Source: Cordilura impudica (Eukaryota > Arthropoda > Insecta > Diptera > Scathophagidae). Taken from it: DNA of 64,000 nucleotides. Positions 21,776-34,215 of the stretch are shown here, in pieces. The position numbers and the translations under genes are program-made. The number at the start of each line of letters is the position of its first letter. The stretch's first letter is position 1. The stretch is taken from contig OY821518.1 of NCBI GenBank assembly GCA_963682025.1, positions 146,198,731 to 146,262,730 on the forward strand, in the 5' to 3' direction. The notes beneath the pieces are model-generated. The model worked only from the letters and a program-made list of their open reading frames with translations, was not told the DNA's origin and did not search any database.

Positions 21776-24339
21776 TTCAAAATTTTCCTATATTATCAGG
21801 CATGTCAGAGAATCAAAATCATAACGAAAGTGGAATTGAATTCCTATTTGGCTTCTTTAGAAAATTAAAATCGATCATTTTTGGTGGAATAAAACCACTT
21901 TCAATTTCCTAAGTGGAATTGAAATTTTCAGTATCTTTTGCACCAAAAAACTAATAAACACAACTTATTACAAATAAAGAATTTAGTTTTATTTTATATT
22001 TTTGCAAAATAAATAGATTTATAACTTTAAAACTTATTTTATTACCAAATTAAGAGAAAGTCATGATCAAATGACAAAATCGAAAACGATTTAACGATTT
22101 CGATTTAACGTTGTATTGCCACCTTTTTTTAATCGTACAAAATAATTGTTTTTCTTACAAAAATCAACTCTGACAGAAAAAACCAAAACAAACCAAAAAA
22201 AATTAAGAATGAATTAGAAAACATGTAAGTATTTATTTTTATTTTAACATTTATTTTAACTTATTTTTTGTTAAAGGGGTTTTAAAAGTTAAAAAAAAGT
22301 GGTATTTTCATAACTATTTTATTTATTTCATATGTACGTTATAGCATAGCATTTTAACAATCTTTGAAAAAAATTTCAATTAAAAATTTTAATAAATAAG
22401 TCCGTGACAGGGAATCTCCGGAGGCGTTGTTTTTTTGCGGTGAACATCATAACTCGTTACCGGATCATGTGAAATAAAAAATCGAAATGCATTTCAAAGG
22501 TGACATGTTTCCTGAGGTAGTGACGAAGAGTTTTTTACAATTTTTTTTTGCAACATTTTGAAGTGAAAAACGATTTTTGTTATACAATTTCGGGAATTTG
22601 TTGTTAAAAAATAGGGAAGCAAATGGAATTAAAAAAACTCTTCGTGGTTACCTAATGATTTATGTGTAGATATAGTGTCTAAAATTTCAAAAGAATCGGT
22701 CAAGTAGATTTTGAGATATGATGTTCACGGACTTCGAACATTTATTTGCGAGAAAATCGGTTTAAAGTTTTCTAAAAACTGATGTATATACGATATACCG
22801 TATGAGGCCGGTCGCTGGAAATGCTGTATTGTTTTAAGTTTTGCTCTGATTTACTTCAAATTTTGAAACAACACGCTCGACATGTTGTGCATTCAGAAAG
22901 AGAAATGCAAAAAAGGTTCTATAACCTACCACCCCTTAAGGAAGTGCAAACACCAATACACCTACACACATGAGAAAAAAATATTTCATAGCTCATCATA
23001 CATGTAAACTGAAAAAGAGAACTAAATTTTTTGAAAAGTTATCCATAAATCCAAAAAATAAAAAATCAACATTTTTTGAAAGCAAATTATGCAAAAATTA
23101 ATATTATGAATGAAAAAAAATTATTTTCCCACCTCTCTTCTGAAATTACAATGTAATTTAATTATGCAAAGTTAGAATAATTTAAATTTTAAACTTAATA
23201 TTGCACTATTTTTTTAAGTGCTTTTCAATACATAGCTTTATATGAAATCATACGGTAGACAACAACAAATTCCGCATTGAAGATCTCTTTTTTTCAAATA
23301 TTTATCAAAAAAAGAACACTCTTTGCTGGCCATCAGAGAACCTGAGCAAAACACTCCTAACAATACAAAACAATTTTGATAAAAATGTTTAAAATTTCCT
23401 TCATTACTTTTTTTTTACAGAATTTTTTCATTGACCAACAAAGGGAATTTAAAGAAGAATTTGAATAGATATTAGTTTTTTGATGCATTTTGCGTTCATC
23501 TTATTCCATATGTAACACGAAATCTTCATATGTAGTGCTATTGTCGTTAGCAGTGCTGCTAATTTTGACAACTTATTTTAATTTCGACGATTTTTCAATT
23601 TGTTGAAAAGATTTGTTAAATTTGTTAAAATGATGATTGAAGATTTAAAATTTTCAGTAATATAAATATTAGGATTTCAAGGGCTAATGGGTTTTTAATC
23701 GAAAATTGATAGTTTTAGTTCAGTGTAAATGTAAATTACAAAATATGTGTAGATTTAATTCTGGGTCAAGTCGTTTCAAAACGGAAACACCTTGAATAGC
23801 ATCTCCATTTAAGATTTAAGTTTTAATTACGGCTATACTTTAAACCTTTATTATATGTTTAAGCTATAGATACATGTCAATAAAATTATTTAGTTGACTG
23901 CTGTATTAAATTTTTTTCGTTGAAATTTCACCACTAATACATTTTTATATAGAAATAACCAATGCTGTAATAATATTCGTAATATGAATGATATAAATAA
24001 ATTTTATTGCTTCCTTTTGTAATATTTTTTCGAGTTTTATAAGCGGTAAAGTTTTCTTGACAATTTCTTGTTTTAAAAATGACAATTTTGGCGATTTAGT
24101 TTCCAAAATTGTAGATTTTCAGAAGATTTTATTAGCAGCACTGGTCGGTAACAAAGAAGAGAGAAAATTGTGTGTGTGTTTGTATAAAATGAGAAAGATT
24201 AAATTTTGTTTGTGTATTTCACATAGCTTTGTAGGGAATGCTATGTGTGTGTATTATTTCAGCCTTACAGAATCAGTCAGTCAGTCAGTGAGTCAGGGAT
24301 CAGTGTTAGTATATATAAGATTTTAAAATCAGGCAAAAA

Positions 24340-25634
24340 AATTTAAATAAAAATAGTTTAAAAGTGTTTGTGTTGCTGTTAAGTTGTTGGTTTTGTGGAA
24401 TAATATTCCAAAGACGTATAGCACTAGTATAAAACTGCCATTCTGACACAAGATATTTACGCCTTGGGAGAATGATCTTTCAACCTCTTTGTGATCTTGC
24501 GAAATGAATTTTTGCATAAAAATATGATGGATGTTGACTATAAATAATTTTGTGAAAAAATATTAGTACCCGAATCTTAAGGAAGTTTTCAAAAGATACG
24601 CTCTAAGGGCTTTTTGCAAAAGATGAAATATGTTCAAATTTCGTGATACCAAAGACATACATATCTAACGATATTATTATACAGCACATTCATCTTCCGT
24701 TTGCTACTGGCATCACAATTTGCAAAGAGCTCACATCCATACATTAGACCGGGAATAACATATGCTTTTGCCAACAATATCCGAACTCTTAAGGGTTTAA
24801 AATACTGCATTGAACAGAGTGGACCTAAGTTTAATGTTTTTCCAACCACTGAGTTAATGTGACTTGTCCAGGTAAGATGATTGTTGAAGATAATTCCGAG
24901 ATTTTTCGTTGCTTACACGATCTCTATTCTTTCGTTATTAATTTTTACAAAATCATTAAATGTATGAATAGTTTTTTTTCTTATGAATTATCAAACATTT
25001 AGATTTTTCTGGATTCAAACAAAGTCCATTTGCTGTTGCCCGTTTATAGATTTTTCTAAGATCATCGTTTAGCTTAATCAAATTTGCATCAATTGATTGC
25101 ATTGGGCTACTCATATATAATTGGACATCACCCGCATATAAATGCATTTTGCTATGAGAAAGTTGTTTTGGCAAATCATTCGCATATAATGAGAAAAGTA
25201 ATGTTCCCAGAATGGTCCCAGAATATGTTCGTTCCGTTAGATATGAGATATGAAAATAAGAGCCGCGTTGAAGTTGATGAAAATTTAAATAAATGTTGTA
25301 GTTTCATGCACAAAGTATAATAGTTGTCGACTGTATCAAACGCCTTAGAATGATCAAGAAGCACCAAAAAAAAATTATTTTTCCATCATTCGTATATTTT
25401 CTGTAACATCAACCAAAGCAGTAACACAGCTGTGATTTGAGCTAAATCCTGATTGTTTTTCAATCACTAAACATTTTTCCTATACACACATACATTTGAG
25501 AATGTAGAATCTTTTCCGGTAATTTTGAAAGAAAGCAAAGAATGATAATTGGTCGGAACTCTGTATCAGATTTTCGAATTGGTATAATTTTATCGTGCTT
25601 TCATACTGGCGGGAAAATGCTTGACGTAATAATA
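24340..25634 (-). pseudogene. Decayed LINE reverse transcriptase fragment (jockey/CR1-like)
   Basis: Minus-strand pieces parallel the LINE at 16075-17907: VTALVDVTE-like sequence near 25420; FLVLLDHSKAFDTVDN (25367-25320, first Asp); LYAGDVQLYM near 25120-25143, where YADD has become YAGD; TANGLCLNPEKSKCLIIH; and VRILLAKAYVIPGLMYGCELFANC near 24740-24790. Frames shift at least four times. The upstream edge coincides with the start of a short Helitron at 25635, which probably inserted into this LINE. Confidence 0.8.
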
Positions 25635-25992
25635 TCTATAATATTAGTAGGCGAGGCGAATTCTTGTGATCGATGTAAGTTTCACAGTTTTACCCCGATT
25701 TCGACAAAAAAAAAAAATAATTATTTGAAAGGTGAAAATTAAATATTTTTAGCTGTTACCCAGATTTACAGATTTTCATCGTCTGGAATATTTTTTTGGA
25801 GTTATGATCGTTTAAAATTGCCACTAACACATACATAAAATTATACAATGCTATGTGTGTGTTTATCAAATTTGTTAATGAATTTGTGTTAATGTTTTGA
25901 ATTGTGAAGCATACCTTTAGGGTCTTTATTAAATGAAAAAAAATAAATTTCCTAGAATTTTCACTCGAATTTCGAGTGCCGGAATCTGCTAG
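25635..25992 (+). mobile_element. Short non-autonomous Helitron, second family
   Basis: Begins TCTATAATATTAGTAGGCGA after A (25634). It ends with the hairpin CACTCGAATTTCGAGTG, then CCGGAATCTG and CTAG at 25989-25992, followed by T. This is the Helitron pattern of TC start, hairpin, CTRR and insertion at AT with no duplication. The 358-bp element encodes nothing. A related copy is at 61356-61574. Its termini differ from those of the composite family, so it is separate. Confidence 0.75.
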
Positions 25993-26331
25993 TTATTAAA
26001 TAAATGAGTAATATATGGTAGAAGTAATGGCAAAAGTATATTTGAGACCACTATTTCTGCAAAAAAAAGTAAGGTGGATGAGTTTTAATTGCAGTGAGAG
26101 CTGATTTGAAGTCAGAAATTGTTTCACTTAGAAATACTACGATCATTAAACAGTTTTGTGTAAAAATAATATTTGCAAAAAAAATGCTTTCTAATTTTGA
26201 AGATCCAGATTTAATTAACTCTTTTATTGTCACTTATTTCGACATTATAAATATTTACTTAAAATTCATAAACATTACTTTTTCAATAAATAATACATAT
26301 TTCTTGAATTTAATACATAACCAATTAAAAA
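25993..26331. other. No gene recognised
   Basis: AT-rich spacer between two Helitrons. A 93-codon plus frame (26094-26375) runs into the Helitron start and has no recognisable content. Confidence 0.4.
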
Positions 26332-29071
26332 TCTTATATATATTTACGCTGATCCCTGACTCACTGACTGACTGACTGATTCTGTAACGCTGAAATAATA
26401 CACACACATAGCACTCTCTACAAAGCTATGGGAAATACACAAACAAAATTTAATCTTTCTCATTTTATACAAACCCACACACAATTTTCTCTCTTCCTTG
26501 TTACCGACCAGTGCTGCTAATAAAAGCTTCTGAAAACGACAATTTTTGAAACTAAATCGCCAAAATCGTCATTTTTAAAACAAGAAATTGCCAAGAAAAT
26601 TTTACCGCTTATAAAATTCGAAAAAATATGACAAAAGTAAACAATAAAATTTTTTTATATCATTCATATTACGAATATTATTACAGCATTGGTTATTTCG
26701 ATAATTAAAAATCTATTAGTGATGAAATTTCAACGAAAAAAATTTAACACAGCAATCAACTAAATAATTTTATTGATATGTATCTATAGCTGAAACATAT
26801 AATATAGGTTTAAAGTATCGCCGTAATTAAAACTTTAATCTTAAATGGAGATGCTATTCAAGGTATTTCCGTTTTGAAACGACTTGACCCAGAATTAAAT
26901 CTATATATATTTTGTAATTTATATTTACACTGAACAAAAACTATCAATTTTCGATAAACAACCCATTAATCGTAATTTTTATACTACTGAAAATTTTAAA
27001 TCTTCAATCATCATTTTCAGAAATTTAACAAATCATTTTAACAAATTGAAAAATCGTCGAAATTACAATAAGTTGCCAAAATTGGCAGCACTGCTAAAGA
27101 CAATAGCACTATATATGCAGATTTCGTGTTACATATGGAATAATTTGAACGCAAAAAATGCATCAAAAAACTAATATCGATTCAAATTCCCTTCCCTTTG
27201 TTGGTCAATGAAAAAATTCTGAAAAAAAAAGTAATGAAGGAAATTTTAAACATTTTTATTTTTCTCATTTAACATTGTAATTTCAGAAGAGAGGTGGGAA
27301 AATAATTTTTTTTTCACTCATAATATTAATTTTTGCATAATTTGCTTTCAGAAAATTTAGACAAACATAAATTACGTATTTAGGTATATTTAAGATTTTA
27401 ATTTGAATAATTTATTGAAATTATCATAGAAGAATTAAAGGCGATTTGGAATAATAATTTTGTTTTTTAAGTTTTCTCTTTTTTGTAGGTTTTAAAACCA
27501 TTTTTTGCATTTCTCTTTCTGAATGTCCAACATATCGAGAGTTTCAAAATTTTAAATAAATCAGAGCAAAACTTAAGCGTTTTCAGCGACCGGGCTCATA
27601 CGGTATATAGTATATAAATCATAGTATATAAATTCGAAGTCCGTCAACATCATAACTCAAAATCTACTTGACCGATTCTTTTGTAATTTTAGACACTATA
27701 TCGACACATAAATCATCAGGTAACCACGAATGGTTTTTTTAATTCCATTTTCTTTCCCATTTTTAACAACAAATTCCCCAAATTGTATAGCAAAAATCGC
27801 TTTTCACTTCAAAATGCTGCAAAAAAAAAAAAAAAAAAAAAAAAAATTTAAAAAACTCTTCGTCACTACCACAGGAAACATGGCACCTTTGAAACGCGTT
27901 TCGATTTTTTTATTTCACATGATCCGGTAACGAGCTATGATGTTCGCCGCAAAACAAAAACGCCTCCGGAGTCATTTATTAAAATTTATAATAGAAATTT
28001 TTTTCAAAGATTCTTCAAATTTTATGCTATAACGTATATATGAAATAAATAATCCAACATTATTCATATCTTCAAAAAATAATTATGAAATTACGACTTT
28101 TTTTTAACTTTTAAAACCTTACCCCCCTTAAGAAACATCCCTAAGAAACCTTGCTCTAAAACGTTTTTTTTTTTCTATGCTATTCTATTTTTCTACAACA
28201 AAATGAAGTTAGGTTATAGCGAACTCGGCGGGACCGGCCAAATTAGTTCCTTATAGACTAAGTTCGTTATAACCGTAGTATTTTTTTGATTTATCCGAAA
28301 GGTTTAAAAAGTTTTTTTAGTTGAATAAGTTTATTTATTTTGGGGCATTTTATAAAGTTATAAAACATAAATTAAATTACTAAGAAGATACATATTAATT
28401 GTTTGTCTTAATAAGACTAAAATTACCGAATTTCTATCAAAATAAAATATTTTTTTAAAATCATATAATAAGAAAAACTCCTTATGTATAAAAGCAGAAA
28501 GTACAAAGCAAACTTTTACGAAAATATACATAAAAGGACCTTTTACAAAACTTCATTTGAAAATCGAAGTTTTTGTTTTGTATTAAAATTAAATGAAAAT
28601 AAAATTAAATTAAATTGAAATTAATTTTTTTTAAATATATAAAATATATGAAAATTCTGAAATGAAAAAAAAAAATTCGTTTGTTAAAGTCAAAAGTTTG
28701 ATATAACCACTGTTCGCTATAAGAAAAGCAATTTGTATGAAAAATGTGATTAAAACTCTTGAGACCGAAGAAATTCTTCGCTATAAAAAAAAAAATTATT
28801 ACAACCAGGGTACGTTATAAGCGAACTCCATTGTATTAAATTTTAATAATTTTGGGAATCTCCAATCTCCTCACTTTACCCGGCCAAAAAATTGTTAAGC
28901 AACTGTCCCATTGAAAAATTGAAAGAGAGAATTGAAACGTATGATTGTTTAGTAAAAAAGAGTAAAAAAGTGTGAGTGCATTAAAACCTGAAAGCCAAAA
29001 ATTTAACGTGTGAAGGCCGGGTAATATCTTAAATATATTTACGCTGATCCCTGACTCACACAATCAACTAG
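26332..29071 (+). mobile_element. Composite Helitron C with deleted inner unit
   Basis: The 5' end TCTTATATATATTTACGCTG at 26332 follows A (26331). The body matches composite Helitron B in the opposite orientation. A MITE lies at 28196-28833. The inner 5' terminus TCTTAAATATATTTACGCTG begins near 29029, but after GATCCCTGACTCA it joins directly to CACAATCAACTAG (CTAG at 29068-29071, then T). Thus the helicase remnant and the GGCGCC hairpin are deleted. A LINE remnant begins within about 60 bp. Confidence 0.8.
28196..28833 (-). repeat. pogo-like MITE in composite Helitron C
   Basis: Ends are CAACAAAATGAAGTTAGGTT (left) and, complemented, CAATGGAGTTCGCTTATAAC (right), each with TA outside (28194-28195; 28834-28835). 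No transposase. The 'GTTATAACGAA' wording resembles pogo/Tigger-type termini. Confidence 0.6.
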
Positions 29072-29119
29072 TAATATTATATCGTGCTATAAATCTAACT
29101 GCAGAGTTACTTCTGATAA

Positions 29120-30043
29120 GGATTCAATGGTCAACTGTTGGTTTGTAATGTAGTTTATCATGCCAAATGTGTGGAATTAACTAATCGTACTGCCGCTAAT
29201 TTACTGGAAGATAAAGGACTTCGATGGTGCTGCAGTAAATGTAAGATTTATGATATCCAATTTTATTCGTTCTTTAAACATACTCGAAGTGAATTAGATG
29301 CCATAAGTCAAGACCTGATGATTTTAACTGAGAAGTTCAAAAAACATAAAGACTTGTGTGATAACCCTTCAAATTTAAATACATGGCTTGCATCTTCATC
29401 CAAATCCCGCAAAAGTAAAAAAATGTCAGCAAAATCTAAAAAAATAAATCCTACAATTGATTCAAAAGCAACAAATAATTCGGCTCCATCTACACCGACT
29501 TCAGAAAATGCTCCATCGGGTGTTCCTACAATCAATATTTTACCTAATTCTTCAATTAATGATTAAAATGATTCTGTTTTCACTTAAATTAAGCATCCTG
29601 AAAACATTCCATCAAACAACGTGTTGCCTTCTGGTTCAGATATACTTTATTTCCCTGTTAATCTTCCGCTGAATACTGTTTCCATGGATAATATTAATAG
29701 TACTGTTCCAACAAATGTTCCTAAACTATTAATAGTGATTGCGTCAAATAAAGCCAATTTTGCTGCTCGATTCGCAGCTGACACAACAGAAGAAGATGTA
29801 TCATTTTACATAAAATCACGCCTTCCAATTGATATTGATATAAATGTTTTTAAATTTAAATACGCTGAAATACGAAGTAAAGCATCTTTTAAAATTATCC
29901 TTCCTGAAGAAGTGTTTGCTACGGTTGGAAATCCAGATTTTTGGCCACCGAAAGCTTTAATTCGTAAGTATATTTACAAAGATACTGCTTCGTCTAATGC
30001 TGTTAAATTACCTCCTCGTACGGTTGATTTGTCAAAAAACTAA
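29120..30043 (+). pseudogene. LINE ORF1 (PHD-finger type)
   Basis: First frame 29138-29566: VCNVVYHAKCVELTNRTAAN then LRWCCSKCKIYD, a Cys/His pattern of a PHD-like finger whose first cysteines are lost. A helical stretch RSELDAISQDLMILTEKFKK follows, then a Lys/Ser-rich linker and a Pro/Thr/Ser stretch. After a stop at 29566 a second frame (29621-30043) gives LLIVIASNKANFAARFAADT, DVSFYIKSRLPIDIDINVFK and ALIRKYIYKDT, the RNA-binding-like end of ORF1 in such LINEs. Codon use is consistent over both, so one stop and shift probably split a single ORF1. ORF2 begins about 20 bp later. Confidence 0.7.
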
Positions 30044-32225
30044 TTTCCTTACCATCTGATGAACATTTGTCTATAGTGTATCCGAATGTTAGAGACTTAA
30101 AAACTAAATTAACTACACTATTTGTTGAAAGTTTTGACTTCAGTTACCATATTATTGTTTTTACTGAAACCTGTAGTGCGATTCTGTAAATTTTAACGAT
30201 CGCAAAATATATCGACAGCTATTGTTGTTTGCACTAACGATTAAGTCATTCACCAACTACGCCTTAACGATAGTCGACAAATATATTTTTCAATTTATTT
30301 AAATTGTAAACGAGTGGCACTTCTGCCAAAATAAGCGAAAAACACAAAGAAGAATAGAAAAAAACAACAAATGTGTTCGTGTTTGTCAGAATGATTTTAT
30401 GCTTATGTTTAATTTCTTTATTTTTTATTAATATTTTTGTTTATTTATTTGTTTATTATTCTATAATGAATTGAATATGCTATTTAATTTTTTTATTTAT
30501 GTAAAAAGTTTTCATAATAAAAGCAAAATATTTTCATTATTTTATGGTTTTTATTTATATTTTAACCTAAAAAGTTAACTTTTTAACGATTAAATAAACA
30601 ACACAAAAATTGTTGTCGTTTAGATAACAACAGTTGACTTTAACAATAGCGAATATCGTTTAAAAATTTTACAGAATACAAAAATCGATAATTTTGTTGT
30701 TTTCTTTTTTGAACGATTCGATTATCGTTAAAAGATGTTACTGAATCGCGCTACTGACTTAATAATAATATTCAGTGATGACATTAAACATATGTCAGCT
30801 ATGAAAAAATCATTCTTGAATTCTAAAACATCTGATTTAGTTACCTTTTTTGGCGATTTCAGCTTACCATCTATTTCGTGGTCAAATTCTTATAACATAA
30901 ATTATTTGGTTGCTGTTGTTATGAATGGCTGTGTAAACGAATTCATCGAATCGTTATTTGATTATAGTCTCTTCCAAGTAAATCATATTCTCAACGCGTA
31001 TGGAAAACTTTTAGATTTAATTTTTATTAATGAACCATCTGCACCATCGCTGCATCCATCTAATCCAATTACTTTACCTGAAGACCGTTATCATCCTACA
31101 ATAAATTTACTTATTTTGCTTCCATTCAATTTGCCAACTAAGAATCCTGTGCATAATCAGAAGGAAAATGTTTATTGCTTTTCGAAATCCGATTATCCAA
31201 AATTGAATGCTCTACTATCCGATATTGACTGGAATGGCATCCTTTCAACTATTGATTATGATGAGATGATCACAAGCTTTGACAATACTTTTAACGCATG
31301 TATATCTGTAACGGTTCCTATGATTTCAACCTGTAAAAAGATGGGTCCACCATGGAATAATAATTACTTTGCTAAATTCAAAAATAGAAAGAATAAAGTG
31401 TATAAAAATTTGAAAAGTCTGGTTAGCAATCTGATTTTACCAAGTATTTAATTGCTAGATCAGAATACAATATTGGAAACAAAAGCACTTACAATAACTA
31501 CTTAACTCGTATGAAACATAATTTAAAGAGGAATCCAAAATCATTTTACAATTTTGTTAATTCTAAACGTCGATCACGTAATTATCTTAATTCTTTGAAA
31601 TTTGGATCAATTTCAGCCGACGATAATTTATCAATCAGTAACGTTTTTGCTGATTTTTTTGCTAAAACATATTCAATAAAAAATTTTGATCAATCCGTAC
31701 AATGTCCTTTTGAGATTTCCAAGGATTCTTCTATAATAAATGTAAATTTTCTTAACAACATCACTGTTTTGAGTAACATGAAAACACTGAAAAATTCTTT
31801 TGGTCCTGGTCCTGATGGAATACTAAATAATATTCTCAAGAACTGCGCTGACTCCCTGTCCTATCCACTAACAATACTAGTTAATCAGTCCTTGCGTACA
31901 GGATATTTACCATCTCTATGGAAGGAATCTTATATCATCCCTTCATATAAATCAGGCAAGGTCAATGTGTCTAACTACAGAGGCATCGCAGAATTGAGTG
32001 CAATCCCCTAACTTTTAGAAAAGATTATAACAGACTCGTTATCTCACCAAGTTTCATCCATACTTTCCCCATATCAACATGGCTTTCGTAAATTCCGTTC
32101 TACAATCACCAACGTTCTGGAACTCACTAAAGGATGGATTTATAGATCGTATGCAAACTGATGTATTTTACACCGACTTTAGTAAAGAATTTGATAAGGT
32201 GACTCATTATTTATTTACTTGATTG
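30044..32225 (+). pseudogene. LINE ORF2 (endonuclease and partial reverse transcriptase), interrupted by a 580-bp element
   Basis: Endonuclease start: LSIVYPNVRDLKTKLTTLFV then FSYHIIVFTETC (catalytic Asn and Glu regions of APE-like nucleases) at 30065-30173. A 580-bp inverted-repeat element cuts here. Beyond it come FFGDFSLPSISW (GDFN box), NHILNAYGKLLDLIFINE and DRYHPTINLLI (final His region). RT starts: NSFGPGPDGILNNILKNCAD, SYPLTILVNQSLRTGYLP, LWKESYIIPSYKSG, NYRGIAELSAIP, stop, LLEKIITDSLSHQV, YQHGFRKFRSTITNVLEL, and TDVFYTDFSKEFDKVTH near 32160-32205. The sequence is lost before YADD. Part of the endonuclease between the first and second blocks is also missing. Confidence 0.8.
30174..30753. 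mobile_element. 580-bp non-autonomous inverted-repeat element (MITE-like)
   Basis: Terminal inverted repeats TAGTGCGATTCTGTAA and, complemented, TAGCGCGATTCAGTAA, with further subterminal AACGAT/ATCGTT matches. CTG flanks both sides (30171-30173; 30754-30756), a possible 3-bp duplication. It splits the LINE endonuclease. It is internally AT-rich with no frame. The superfamily is not identified. Confidence 0.65.
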
Positions 32226-32404
32226 CACATATAACGACATCTTCATGACTGCGTTACTCACTTACCACTAAATACCATGAATAAACGTAGCAGCTTGTAT
32301 GGAACTTGTTAGGCCGAAGCTTGGAAAAATAACCAGTAATTGTAATTGTATAAAGAGGTGTCGAAAGTAATGCAACCAAGTGGTCTATTTTACTGCCCTC
32401 TGCT
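32226..32404. other. Junction between two LINEs
   Basis: Short stretch that may include the 3' untranslated parts of both the plus LINE and the facing minus LINE; no motif settles the boundary. Confidence 0.3.
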
Positions 32405-34212
32405 AAAAATTTGTCCCTATAAAATTTCACCTAACCCTGAAGCCCTCAGAAATTCGAGAATGTTGATTGGTTCCAGTGATCTTATTTCGCTCCCTGGTAT
32501 TTGAAAAGAACCCAGGTGCTTTTTCCTCTTATGCATTAAAGCTCCACAATCCCCCAGTATGTGATCTGGTGATTCTGTCTTCTCATCGCAGAATCTGCAC
32601 ATGGGGTTCACCTCAATTCCTAACTTGCTCAGATGCTCCCTAAGCCTACAGTGACCGGTTAAAATCCCCGTTATTATTCTCAATCCGTTCTTTGATAATC
32701 CGATACATGGCCCAAATCTCTTAACAAGAGTTTGGATTGCCTTAAGCCTACGTCGCTCAAGAAAAGCTCTTGTCTGATTTGATTTTCGTATTTTCTGAGT
32801 ACGCCTTCCCATACTCCTTTACCTATTCCACAAAACGGTTCCGGCCCCATTAGTTTTGCGGAAGCTCCTCTTCTGGCAATCTTATCTGCTTTTTCATTTC
32901 CTTGGATCCGAATATGCCCCGGGACCCAACAAAGGCTGACTTTATTGTGTCTGCCTAGTTCATTCAGTCTCTGCAGATAGTCCCATACTAACTTAGAGTT
33001 TAGTACGTAGGAGCCTAGTGCTCGAATAGCAGCTTGACTATCTGATAGTATGGTTATGTCCTGTCTTTTGTACTTTCTATTAAAATTATTCTGTGCATAT
33101 CTATCGATAGCATAAATTTCTGCCCAAAGACTCCCGCCCTTGTTCCATTTCCGGTCTTTGACCCGTCCGTGTACCATTTGATCGTATCCTCCTTTAGAGA
33201 ATATGCTGTACTGAAACTACTCCATTCCTTCTTATTACTAAGTTTTGTAACAAAGTTTTTCTTGAAATCGTATTTCTTCTCAGTCCTGTCCATTGGACAA
33301 TCCAGGAGGGAGAAATCTTTAACTTGACTTATTCGGTTACATTGCCCTTCATAAAGCCTGGTTATAGGTTTATCCCCCTTTATCCTGATTGCCGTTGCCA
33401 GAGCTTTCTTTTGCACCACTATATGTAGTGGGCTTTGGTCCAAGAGTTCTTCAAGCGCTGCCGTTGGGCACGTTCTCATTGCCACTGTTATCCCAATACA
33501 CGCTAGACTTTGTATCCTACTTAGCTCCATTTGAGTTGATTTTAACTCTGTCCTTTTGGCCCACGCAATAGCTCCATAGGTCACGATTGGACGGACCATC
33601 ATTGAGTACATCCAGTATAGGATGCTGGGTTTACATCCCCAGGTTCTACCCGCTACCCTTCTATATATCATTGTAGCACGCTTGGCTTTCTCTGTAATAC
33701 GGTTGACATATGCCTTCCATGTCAGCTTGCTGTCTAGTAATATGCCCAGATATTTCACCTCTGTCTTTGGTTTGATGACTTCTCCTAGAATCTAAATTGC
33801 CTTCCTTCTTGGAAGTTTTCTTCTCTTGGTAAATGGTACAATTGTGGTCTTTGCCTGTTTGATATTGAATCCTGTTGCCCTGCACTATTGACTGATAGTT
33901 CTCAGCCCTCTTTGGAAAATGCACAAAGGGTTTCCTCGAATTTGCCTCTCGCTATTACGACTATATCGTCCGCGTAGCCTTGACATTATATACCTGCCTC
34001 CGACAGTTCCATTAACAGTTCGTCAACAACCAGGCTCCACATTAGAGGCGAACGAACCCCTCCCTGTGGACATCCTCTTGGTTGTGTTGACTGCTATGGT
34101 TTCCCCTTCTGCTGATATTTCTGCTGATCTCGTGTTGAGAATTTCTACCATGCATCTTGATGACATTGAATCTACCCCTCTTCGGTTTAATGCCCTTTCT
34201 AACCAGTAAGCC
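32405..34212 (-). pseudogene. 5'-truncated I/LOA-type LINE ORF2 with RNase H
   Basis: Minus strand, opening in RT at 34212 with RALNRRGVDSMSS, then CQGYADDIVVIARGKFEET (YADD near 33962-33979), PKTEVKYLGILLDSKLTWKA and GRTWGCKPSILYWMYSMMVR. RNase H follows: IKWYTDGSKTGNGTRAGVFG (first Asp, near 33175), SLWAEIYAIDRYAQ (Glu), ITILSDSQAAIRALGS (Asp) and GHIRIQGNEKADKIARRGAS (His/Asp). The carboxy end has a CRFCDEKTESPDHILGDC knuckle and stops at 32417. Several frameshifts (near 33060-33180, 33780 and 33900). The RNase H places it with I/LOA-type rather than jockey-type LINEs. It faces the LINE at 30044-32225 tail to tail. Confidence 0.85.
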
Positions 34213-34215
34213 TAA

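Larger units (their letters stand above)
20758..24320 (-). mobile_element. Full-length composite Helitron B
   Basis: The most complete copy not cut by another large element. 3' terminus: CTAG at 20761-20758 (minus), preceded by ACACAATCAT and the perfect palindrome GGCGCCTAGGCGCC, the usual Helitron hairpin about 10 nt before CTRR. A T follows. The outer 5' terminus is at 24320 (TCTTATATATACTAACACTG, preceded by A). A second internal 5' terminus, also TC, lies at 21370 (TCTTAAATATATATACGCTG). The inner 613-bp unit holds a helicase tail. The roughly 2.95 kb between the two 5' ends is non-coding and contains part of a pogo-like MITE (from 21606). The stretch 21780-22260 is unique to this copy. 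Confidence 0.8.

Noticed and set aside
26094..26375. 93-codon plus-strand frame
   Set aside because: Runs across the Helitron start into its TC terminus; not a conserved protein.
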